The notes below the pieces were generated by a model, which was not told the origin of the DNA, made no database searches, and was given only the letters and a program-made list of their open reading frames with translations. Below are positions 35,445 through 42,941 of a DNA stretch of 64,000 bases, piece after piece; within the stretch, counting starts at the first letter, position 1; each line of letters opens with the position of its first letter. Source of the stretch: Microbacterium aurantiacum (GTDB taxonomy: Bacteria > Actinomycetota > Actinomycetes > Actinomycetales > Microbacteriaceae); the NCBI RefSeq assembly GCF_021654035.1, contig NZ_JAJPDW010000002.1, positions 372,001-436,000 of the forward strand, read 5' to 3'. Both the position numbers and the translations under genes were made by a program.

Positions 35445-35836
35445 CCGTCATCGTCGACGCCTCCGTTATGGCGGAGGCGCTGGACCCTTCGTCGCCGAGG
35501 AATCTCCGCGCGCTCGACGCGCTCGCCGATGACGTCGTCTGGATCGTGCCGGCGCACTTCCTCGTCGAGGTGGCGAGCGCCCTTCGCGGGCGACGACTCG
35601 CCGGGGCGATCACGACGGAGCAGTTCATCCACGCCGTGGCGGCGCTGCGGGCTGCGGACGTCGACGAACACTCGGTCGCTCCGCTCCTCGCACGCATCGC
35701 CGAACTCGCACTGAACGCCACGGCGTATGACGCGGCCTACGTCGCCCTCGCGGAGCGGGTCGGGGCGGATCTGATCACCATGGACGCGAAGCTCGCACGC
35801 ATTCCGGGTGCGACCTGCACGGTGCGCGTCCTCTGA
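35441..35836 (+). CDS. PIN-domain toxin (VapC-type ribonuclease)
   Basis: A 131-aa PIN-domain protein. Acidic metal-binding residues are Asp6 (VDASVM), Glu43 (LVEVASAL), Asp97 (AYDAAYVALAE) and Asp115 (TMDAKL), all present, so it should be an active Mg-dependent RNase. GTG 35441 overlaps the antitoxin stop. It ends 21 bp before the convergent second PIN toxin gene. Confidence 0.87.
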   Translation: MTVIVDASVMAEALDPSSPRNLRALDALADDVVWIVPAHFLVEVASALRGRRLAGAITTEQFIHAVAALRAADVDEHSVAPLLARIAELALNATAYDAAYVALAERVGADLITMDAKLARIPGATCTVRVL

Positions 35837-35857
35837 TCGAGGGCGGAAGAACGGTCG

Positions 35858-36244
35858 TCAGCGCGGGGCGATGACGCTGAGGCCCGCCGCCGTGGCCGCC
35901 GTCGAGAGCTCGGGGTCGTATGTGACCACCTCGTCGGCGCCGATTCTCAGGGCCGTCGCGAGATGGATCGCGTCGTTCGACCGCAGGGGCGCGTGCGTCC
36001 CGGCGCTGAGGAGATCACCGCGCGTGATGTCGACCAGTGTGACCGTGTCGAGGAGGAGCGCGATGGAGTCGAGCGGGATGTCGGAGGGGTTTCGCCCTGC
36101 CGCGCGGTGCAGCTCGGTGTGAAGCAGCCACGACGCCGCGAGACGTCGGCCGGAGCCGACGAGGGTGAGCGAGAGCGCCTCCGACTCCGGTTCGTCGATG
36201 AGAAGCTTCATCGCGGCTGAGGTGTCGAGGTAGGCGGTGGTCAC
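35858..36244 (-). CDS. second PIN-domain toxin (VapC-type ribonuclease)
   Basis: A 128-aa PIN-domain protein with Asp7 (YLDTSAAM), Glu44 (LLHTELHRAA), Asp91 (SNDAIHLATA) and Asp110 (TYDPEL). It is clearly different from the first toxin. GTG 36244 overlaps the stop of its antitoxin by four bases. Confidence 0.87.
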   Translation of the reverse strand: MTTAYLDTSAAMKLLIDEPESEALSLTLVGSGRRLAASWLLHTELHRAAGRNPSDIPLDSIALLLDTVTLVDITRGDLLSAGTHAPLRSNDAIHLATALRIGADEVVTYDPELSTAATAAGLSVIAPR

Positions 36245-36507
36245 CAGTGCCCTCGGGCGTCGTCGACGAGGTCCCGCGAGCAGCGTGCGGAGATGGAGCG
36301 TCGGAGGTCGGAGAGTGCGTCGATGCTGCGCCGGGCGCCTCGCGCCTCACCGTGGGCGATCAGTGCGTCGAGAGACGCGTCACCCGGTGGGACGATCCGC
36401 GCTGCCGGGCGCCCGTGATTGGTGATCTCGAATGACTCTCCGGCTTCGACGCGGCGCAGGATCTCGCCGCTGCGGTTGCGCATCTCCCGGTGGCTGATCC
36501 TCTCCAT
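36241..36507 (-). CDS. Phd/YefM-type antitoxin
   Basis: An 88-aa antitoxin. The N-terminal HREMRNRSGEILRRVEAGES and FEITNHGRPAARIVP are classic Phd/YefM DNA-binding features; the C-terminal third would wrap the PIN toxin. Pairing Phd-type antitoxins with VapC-type toxins is common. The gene is divergent from the 623-aa unknown protein across 88 bp. Confidence 0.87.
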   Translation of the reverse strand: MERISHREMRNRSGEILRRVEAGESFEITNHGRPAARIVPPGDASLDALIAHGEARGARRSIDALSDLRRSISARCSRDLVDDARGHW

Positions 36508-36583
36508 GAGGGGAGCGTAGCACCGTGTCGCACGTTCGCCATCGGGTTCTCCACAGTGGGACCACGCTCAACGGTCGGCGGCC

Positions 36584-36595
36584 TACGCTGGGGTC
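36584..36595 (+). promoter_or_regulatory. leaderless promoter -10 of the 623-aa protein gene
   Basis: TACGCT at 36584-36589, six bases, GTG 36596. Confidence 0.6.
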
Positions 36596-38467
36596 GTGAA
36601 CGACGACGCCCGCGTATCTCCCGACGACCCGTTCGATGATCCGGAAGTCCAGGCTTTCCTGGCACGGGAGGGGATCGTTCGCACACCGGGTATGGCGGCG
36701 AAGCTCATGCGAGATCTCGGCCCGCTCGTCGCCGACGAGGGCTTCGATCTTGAGAACCTCGGCGAAGCGGACGTCGACGGACTCAATGCGGCCCTGGCGC
36801 GCGCGACCGAACGCCACAATCTCACTCTGTTCACTCCCATCGGTGACCGGCGGCAGCAGGCTCTGGCCGTCTTGGTGCGGGTCGCCCGTGCGGTCGCGGA
36901 CGACGACGAGGTAGCGGCGCGCCGGGAACTCGGTCGGATCTCTCCGGAGGCGACCGTGGACCTTCCCGCGATCTCGGATGTCATGGGAGTGAGCATCGGG
37001 TTGCTCGACCGCTGGTACTCCGACCCCGTTACCGTCACCGGGCTGTCCGCGGCACGATTCCCCCGCTGGGCGGCATCTGCCCGGAAGGCGGGCACCGACA
37101 TCGTCGGGCTTGCGCGCAAGGGGCGCGGGTTCGACTCGCTCGACCGTCTGCACTTCGCGCACTCAGGCCTTGCGCTGTATGAAGCGGGTGCGCTCGCGGT
37201 GGCCGCGGCGCTGACCGCGTGGTCGCGTCGCGAGAATCTGGCCGTGGAGGTCGTCGCCCGGCGGGAGTTGGACCTCGACGCGGAGACGACCCTGGAGGCT
37301 CCCATGCTCGTGGCCGCCGCGACTGAGGCGCGCGGCGCTGCGTTCGGTATCGGATCGACGAGACCCGAACGTGGTTCTGACACGTCAGAAGCGTTCACCC
37401 GCTGGCTCGCCACTCAACCGGATGGTCACGACCGCATCGAGGTGGGAGAGGTCGAGCTCCTCCAAGATCTTCTCGCTCTGGCCGTGAGGGTCGATCTCGA
37501 TCTCTCCGACCCGGACGACGTCGATCCCTTCATCGAGACGCTCTTCGGTATCTCGGACCCCGACGACCCCGAGCAGGAACAGACCCTCGGCAACGCCCTC
37601 GAGGTGCTTCATGACTATGTGCATTTTCGGCTGGAGCGAAGCGCCGAGGGGTCAGCAGCCTGGAAGGCTGCGCATGCCGCGGTCGAGTCAGCCATCGACG
37701 AGCTCGACGAGGTCGATGAAGACGCTCCGATGCCGCCGCACGTCGCTGCCGCGTTGGAGGCGTCCGCTCATGTCGGCGACGTCGCGCAGAGGACCGCGCT
37801 GTCGGCCCTCCCCGTCGTTCGATCCGTCTCGCCGTTCCTCGACTGGATCGGCGCCGGTCGCGCCCTCACCTCCTCGGGAATGCTCCGCCGTGTCGACATC
37901 CCCGACGCCGCCGCGTTCCTCGGAATCGACGCGCTGGGCGTCCGATCCCGGGCCGCCGCCGATGATCTGCGGGGGCCATCGGGCCGGCGGTACGTCCTTT
38001 CCCTCCGTGAAGTGCCCGAGTTCATGGCCTGGTGGAACGCCCTGCACGCCGCCGATATCCTCGAGTCCAGCGCCACACGCGTGCGTCCGGGCCCGGCGGC
38101 CATGTCATGGCGAGGTGAGACACCCCCTTCGCTCGCACTCGCCGAACAGATCACGACGATGTGCTCGGCCTTCCTCATCACCGGCGGTGCCGAGCGGACC
38201 TTCTTCGACGAGCTCGCCGGTCGTATCGTCGTCGCTCGGCTCTTCTCGACGGTCGCCGAGGATTCCGATCCGATCGATGTCGATGTCGATGTCGAGGGTG
38301 AGGAGCAGTTCCTCGCTCCCCGCGTTGCCCGCGTGCTCGAGCAGCTCGCCCTCACGGGACTCATCACGGTGAAGGACGGCGCGATTGACGTCGCTCCGGG
38401 TCTCGAACCCGCCGTGACGACCAGCGCTCTGGTCGCCATCACTCTGCTCATCCGAGACGTCGGGTAG
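36596..38467 (+). CDS. 623-aa protein of unknown function
   Basis: A soluble, acidic 623-aa protein with no signal peptide or membrane segment. It looks all-helical, with segments such as VQAFLAREGIVRTPGMAAKL at the N-terminus, a central acidic region (DPDDPEQEQTLGNALEVL) and a C-terminal part ending EQLALTGLITVKDGAIDVAP, which could be a winged-helix. No Walker, protease or nuclease motif was found. GTG start with TACGCT six bases before it. It is beside two toxin-antitoxin pairs and convergent with the PL11 lyase gene. I do not recognise the family. Confidence 0.75.
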   Translation: MNDDARVSPDDPFDDPEVQAFLAREGIVRTPGMAAKLMRDLGPLVADEGFDLENLGEADVDGLNAALARATERHNLTLFTPIGDRRQQALAVLVRVARAVADDDEVAARRELGRISPEATVDLPAISDVMGVSIGLLDRWYSDPVTVTGLSAARFPRWAASARKAGTDIVGLARKGRGFDSLDRLHFAHSGLALYEAGALAVAAALTAWSRRENLAVEVVARRELDLDAETTLEAPMLVAAATEARGAAFGIGSTRPERGSDTSEAFTRWLATQPDGHDRIEVGEVELLQDLLALAVRVDLDLSDPDDVDPFIETLFGISDPDDPEQEQTLGNALEVLHDYVHFRLERSAEGSAAWKAAHAAVESAIDELDEVDEDAPMPPHVAAALEASAHVGDVAQRTALSALPVVRSVSPFLDWIGAGRALTSSGMLRRVDIPDAAAFLGIDALGVRSRAAADDLRGPSGRRYVLSLREVPEFMAWWNALHAADILESSATRVRPGPAAMSWRGETPPSLALAEQITTMCSAFLITGGAERTFFDELAGRIVVARLFSTVAEDSDPIDVDVDVEGEEQFLAPRVARVLEQLALTGLITVKDGAIDVAPGLEPAVTTSALVAITLLIRDVG

Positions 38468-38484
38468 CACCCCGCGCGGTTCCC

Positions 38485-41400
38485 CTACCGCACGGTCACC
38501 GTCACCGGAGCGGATGCCGTCTCTCCGGCGGCGTCGCGGAACACCGCCACGAGCTCGTGGGTGCCCGCCGTGACGCCCTCGAGTTCCACCCGTACCCGCT
38601 GGGCGGAGGGTGTCGCGGCGGCGAGCTCGCCGGAGTCGACGACCTCGCCGTCGAGCAGAAGGTCGTACGCGTCGGCGTTGGTGCCCCACCAGAGGTTCGC
38701 CGTCACCGTGAAGTCGCCGTCCCGATCCCCGTTGTCGTGGGACACGACCGGCTTCCCCGGGGCTGCGGCGTTCACGACGACCGTCGTCGACGTCGTCTCC
38801 GTCACACCCTGCGCGTTGACGAGCTCGGCGGTGTACACGTAGCGGCCGTTGGGCTTGCCCTCGATGCGGAGCCCCGTCGTCTGCGACATCCCCGCGGTCG
38901 GCTCGAGCGCGCGGGTCTCGATCAGCTCGCCGTTCTCGAACAGGCGGAACACCGTCCCCGGCACGCCCCACCACAGGTTCATGACGACGTCGTAGTTCCC
39001 GTCGTGGAGGCCGTAGTCCCACCCGCTCGTGTTCGAGAGGGCGCCGCGTCCGGGAGCGGCGGTGAACGGATCACCGGGCACGAGCAGCACGGTCGAGGTC
39101 TCGGTCGCCTCGAGCCCGGCGTTGTTCACCGCGGTGGCGGTGACCTCCACCTCGCGCCCGTCGCCCTCGATCCCGAGCTCGGACAGGATCACCTCGCCGG
39201 ATGCCGGCACCTCGACCCCGTCGACGGTGACCACCACGGTCCGCACACCGCTCTCCGGGTCGTCCGCGGTCACCGCCAGGGCGAGCGGGTCGTCGACCGA
39301 GACGATGCCCCACGGCATCCCGTCGATCACCGGCGCGGACTCGTCCGCCGCGGGCGCACCGACGTACGAGATGGCGGCCGTGGGCGGCTCCTCCATCCCG
39401 GCGCCGAGGAAGAACGACGGGTTCGGCGGCTGGTTGTACGCGGAGTTCTGGTTCGCCACAGCCAGCCGATACTGCGAGTCGTGCATGAGGGTCGGGATCC
39501 GCGTGTCCGCGACATCCGTCGTCGTGTGGATGCGGATGCCGCTGCCGTCGGCGAGCCGCACCGCGACCTCCTCGCGCCAATCGCCGAAGAGGTCGGCCTG
39601 GATGACGGGATTGCCCTTCGTGGTGTTGTTCGTGAGGGTCCCCTCGAAGCGGGCGATCTCGACCTCCTCCTGCGCCGCCGGGTCCCACTTCGAGATCGTC
39701 GGGACGCCCGCCGAGATGGCGGTGTCGTAGTCGTGGTCGGTGATCTCCCGTGTGAGGTCGCCGTCCCACCAGGTGACGAAGTTCGCCGCGGGGATGTCGT
39801 TCGACAGCACCGTGCCGTCGGCGGCGTTGAGGGTCCCCACGCGGGAGTTCCACGCGAAGTCCCCGCCGATGTTCCACGCCTCCGCGCCGGGCGAGGTGGG
39901 GTCGATGTCGGCGGCGGTCCCGCGGCCGGTGTCGCGGCTGCCCTCGTTGGCCCAGAGGATCTCACCGGTCTCGGCGTCCCGCATCGCGGCGATGATGCCA
40001 CCGTTGCCGCTCGGGCTCTCGAAGACGCTGTAGACCTCCAGTCCCGGGCGATCGATGACGAAGTCGCCGACGTGCTGCGCGTCGCCGTGGAAGAGGCGCG
40101 AGTTGTACAGCGGCGTGCCGTCGTCATCGATCGTCAGGGCGCCGAAGACGATCTCGTCCAGGCCGTCCCGGTCGACGTCGGCGACGGTGAACTGGTGGTT
40201 GCCCTGCCCCTCGTACTGCGCACCCGCCGCGTCGGAGTCGAACGTCCAGCGCTCGACGAGCCGCCCGTCCACGAGGTCCCACGCGACGATGACGGAGCGG
40301 GTGTAGTAGCCGCGGCTCATCACCAGCGACGGGTTCTCGCCGTCGAGGTAGGCCACGCCCCCGAGGAACCGGTCGACGCGGTTGCCGTATCCATCGCCCC
40401 ACGCAGCGACATTGCCTCGGCCGGGCAGGTAGTCGACGGTGTCGATCGCGGCGCCGGTCTCGCCGTCGAAGACGGTGAGGTACTCGGGGCCGGTGAGGAT
40501 GTAGCCGCCGGAGTTCCGGTGGTCCGCGTCGGGGTCGCCGATGACGGTGCCCTCGCCGTCGATCGTGCCGTCGGCGGTCTTCACGGCGATCTCGGCACGG
40601 CCGTCGCTGTCGAGGTCGAACGCTTCGAGCTGGGTGTAGTGCGCACCGGCGCGGATGTTCCGCCCGAGGTCGATGCGCCACAGGCTCGTGCCGTCGAGAC
40701 GCACCGCTTCGATGTAGACGTTGCCGGTGTAGCCGGACTGGGAGTTGTCCTTCGCGTTCGAGGGGTTCCAGAGGAAGATCAGCTCGTACTGCCCGTCGCC
40801 GTCGAGATCGGCCACCGTGCCGTCGCCGGGGGCGTAGGTCGCGGTGCTGCCGTCGGGCATCGTCTGCGGCGCCGGGGTGTCCAGCGCGATGTCGAGGTAC
40901 CCGGATGCCCACAGCCCGAACTCGTCGGTCACCGAGACCTCGCGGTCGCCGATCTGCGCCGTGACGAGGTAAGTCGAATCGGCCGTGCCGTCGGGGTCGA
41001 CGAGGTTGGTGGTCTCGGTGATCGGGGCGTCGGTGATCTTCACGCCGTCGCGGTAGACGGTGAACCCGAGGTCGCGGTCGTCGAGGCCGAGGAGGCGCCA
41101 GCCAAGGTAGACCCCGGCATCCGTCGTCACCGCGACCGGGGAGCGGTCGAGGTACTCGACGTTCCGCACCAGGGTGGTGGCGGCATCCGTCGCGTGCACC
41201 GCGGACTCCTCCGACGCACCGCCGGCGTTCACCGCGACCACACGGTAGAGGTACGGGCGCGTGGTGAGGACATCCGTGTCGGTGTAGGTCGGCTCGCCCA
41301 CGCGTGCGATCTCGGTGAAGGGGAGATCCTCGCGCGTGGAACGGAACACCCGGTAGAGCGCGGCGCCCTCGACGCTGTCCCACGCGATGGTCACGCTGTT

Positions 41401-42276
41401 GCGCTCGATCGACGTCGTCACCAGCCCGGAGGGCTGCGCGGGTGGGGCAACCGAGGCGTCCGTGACCGAGGCCGTGACGCGCTCGCCGGTGCGGGAGGTC
41501 CGTTCGCCCTTCACCGTCGCCACGGCATAGTCGTAGCTCTCGCCGAGCTCGACGTCGCTGTCGACGTACGTCGGGGGAGTCGCCGCGTCGAAGGGCGCCG
41601 CCACGGTGGCGATCTCGGCCAGGTCTCCGTCGGGGGCGGCGCGATAGATCCTGTAGCCGGTGGCGCCGGCGACCGGCTCCCACCCGAGCGCGACGACGGG
41701 GACGTCGGCGTTCACGGAGGTGGCCAGCGCGAGCGGTGCGGGCAGGGGCGTCTGCACGAGGATGCCGTTGATCCGTCCGTCGCCGGATGCCGAGATGGTG
41801 AGCTGTCCGTCGGCCACGACGATCTCGGGGAAGAACTCCTCGTGCACGTCGCCGCTCGCCGTCCGCGGGCCCGAGAACGCGGTGCCTTCGATGTCGAACG
41901 TCGTGCGGTTGCCGGCGATGAGGTCGCCCGCCCACGTCGTGACCTCGTAGGTGCCGTTGGGGACGTCGACGGCGAAGGTCGAGCTGCCGGCGATCGTGAA
42001 GTCGCGTGCGACGAGGTCGTCGCCGCCCCGGTCGCGGAACGCCCCCGGTGCGACGGTGAATCCGTAGCCGGTCTCGGCGCTGTAGGCCGATCCGGGGTGC
42101 ACGCCGGTCCACCCCTCGGCGACAGGGGAAGCGGGTCCGCCGAAGTCGAAGCGCAGATCGATCTCCTCGTTCGCGGATGCCGGAGCCGTCACGATCCCGC
42201 CGGAGACGACGATCGCGCCTCCCGCCAGGGCGGCGATCGCGGTGCGGAACCTCATCGTACGTCGCAGAGCAGTCAC
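38485..42276 (-). CDS. secreted rhamnogalacturonan lyase (PL11) with accessory domains
   Basis: A 1,263-aa secreted protein. Order: signal peptide (to about residue 35); a carbohydrate-binding-like domain (FDFGGPASPVAEGWTGV, about 40-175); two fibronectin type III domains (about 180-365); a PL11 catalytic beta-propeller (about 370-960: ADLDGDGQYELIFLWNPSN, DLDSDGRAEIAVKTADGT, GNHQFTVADVDRDGLDEI); and two tandem C-terminal repeats sharing NLWWG. PL11 enzymes cut the rhamnose-galacturonate backbone of pectin RG-I by beta-elimination. GTG 42276 has GGGAG upstream. A LacI-type operator lies just ahead. The product could feed the importer/GH78 operon at 10-20 kb. Confidence 0.9.
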   Translation of the reverse strand: MTALRRTMRFRTAIAALAGGAIVVSGGIVTAPASANEEIDLRFDFGGPASPVAEGWTGVHPGSAYSAETGYGFTVAPGAFRDRGGDDLVARDFTIAGSSTFAVDVPNGTYEVTTWAGDLIAGNRTTFDIEGTAFSGPRTASGDVHEEFFPEIVVADGQLTISASGDGRINGILVQTPLPAPLALATSVNADVPVVALGWEPVAGATGYRIYRAAPDGDLAEIATVAAPFDAATPPTYVDSDVELGESYDYAVATVKGERTSRTGERVTASVTDASVAPPAQPSGLVTTSIERNSVTIAWDSVEGAALYRVFRSTREDLPFTEIARVGEPTYTDTDVLTTRPYLYRVVAVNAGGASEESAVHATDAATTLVRNVEYLDRSPVAVTTDAGVYLGWRLLGLDDRDLGFTVYRDGVKITDAPITETTNLVDPDGTADSTYLVTAQIGDREVSVTDEFGLWASGYLDIALDTPAPQTMPDGSTATYAPGDGTVADLDGDGQYELIFLWNPSNAKDNSQSGYTGNVYIEAVRLDGTSLWRIDLGRNIRAGAHYTQLEAFDLDSDGRAEIAVKTADGTIDGEGTVIGDPDADHRNSGGYILTGPEYLTVFDGETGAAIDTVDYLPGRGNVAAWGDGYGNRVDRFLGGVAYLDGENPSLVMSRGYYTRSVIVAWDLVDGRLVERWTFDSDAAGAQYEGQGNHQFTVADVDRDGLDEIVFGALTIDDDGTPLYNSRLFHGDAQHVGDFVIDRPGLEVYSVFESPSGNGGIIAAMRDAETGEILWANEGSRDTGRGTAADIDPTSPGAEAWNIGGDFAWNSRVGTLNAADGTVLSNDIPAANFVTWWDGDLTREITDHDYDTAISAGVPTISKWDPAAQEEVEIARFEGTLTNNTTKGNPVIQADLFGDWREEVAVRLADGSGIRIHTTTDVADTRIPTLMHDSQYRLAVANQNSAYNQPPNPSFFLGAGMEEPPTAAISYVGAPAADESAPVIDGMPWGIVSVDDPLALAVTADDPESGVRTVVVTVDGVEVPASGEVILSELGIEGDGREVEVTATAVNNAGLEATETSTVLLVPGDPFTAAPGRGALSNTSGWDYGLHDGNYDVVMNLWWGVPGTVFRLFENGELIETRALEPTAGMSQTTGLRIEGKPNGRYVYTAELVNAQGVTETTSTTVVVNAAAPGKPVVSHDNGDRDGDFTVTANLWWGTNADAYDLLLDGEVVDSGELAAATPSAQRVRVELEGVTAGTHELVAVFRDAAGETASAPVTVTVR

Positions 42277-42299
42277 TGAATCTCCCTCGAGTCAGTTAA

Positions 42300-42312
42300 G
42301 GAAAGCGTTTCC
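42300..42312. promoter_or_regulatory. LacI-type operator upstream of the PL11 gene
   Basis: GGAAAGCGTTTCC, 24 bp before the GTG of the lyase gene, matches the CG-centred palindrome bound by LacI/GalR-family sugar repressors. No LacI-family gene is in the window, so the repressor must be encoded elsewhere. Confidence 0.65.
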
Positions 42313-42403
42313 CAAGCCGTGTCCCATTTTGGCCCGTTCCGCAGTTTCGCGTCAAGGAATCCGCGGTTTCTCCCGCAGTTCTCATCCGCGCAAGAATCGA
42401 GCC

Positions 42404-42886
42404 ATGACGTTCCTCCCCGCCGATCTGTACGCCCGGATCGAGGAGTCCATGCCCATCGCCTGCGTCGACTTCGTGCCCGTGCGCGAGGTCGACGGACGTC
42501 GCGAGATCGGTCTCATCCTGCGCGATTCTCCGCACGGTCGCGTGTGGTGCCACCTGGGTGGTCGCATTCAGCGCGGCGAGACGATCGCCGTCGCGATCCG
42601 TCGCCACTGTGTCGACACCCTCGGCCTCGAGCCCGTCCTGCCGCTGAACCCGCAGCCCGCGTACGTCTACGAGTGGTTTCCGCCCTCCGTTGCTCCGACG
42701 GACGGCACCGTCTTCGGCGACGATCCCCGCAAGCACGCGATCGGCCTGTCGTTCACGATCGCGCTCGAGGGCGATCCGCAGCCCCAGGAGGAGGCCCTCG
42801 ACTTCGCCTTCTTCGCCACGGATGCCCTGCCCGACGACCTCTGGCCCGGATGCCGCGTCCTGTTCGAGCGGATGGGCCTGGGCTGA
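42404..42886 (+). CDS. DUF4916 (NUDIX-like) protein
   Basis: A 160-aa protein of the NUDIX fold. The glycine-rich start of the Nudix box is present (LGGRIQRGETIAVAIRRH) but the canonical REUxEE acid cluster is lost, as in DUF4916. It may bind or process a nucleotide-sugar or have lost hydrolase activity. It is divergent from the PL11 gene and stands alone. Confidence 0.78.
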   Translation: MTFLPADLYARIEESMPIACVDFVPVREVDGRREIGLILRDSPHGRVWCHLGGRIQRGETIAVAIRRHCVDTLGLEPVLPLNPQPAYVYEWFPPSVAPTDGTVFGDDPRKHAIGLSFTIALEGDPQPQEEALDFAFFATDALPDDLWPGCRVLFERMGLG

Positions 42887-42929
42887 CCGGCCTGTTCCCG
42901 CAGGGGCGCCCCGGTGCGTCAGACATCGA

Positions 42930-42941
42930 TAGCGTCGGGGT
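42930..42941 (+). promoter_or_regulatory. leaderless promoter -10 of the LuxR-type regulator gene
   Basis: TAGCGT at 42930-42935, six bases, GTG 42942. Confidence 0.6.

Noticed and set aside
38557-42279. 1,240-codon plus-strand open frame
   Set aside because: Exact antisense shadow of the PL11 gene, rich in Val/Gly/Arg/Asp, no domain and no ribosome binding site.
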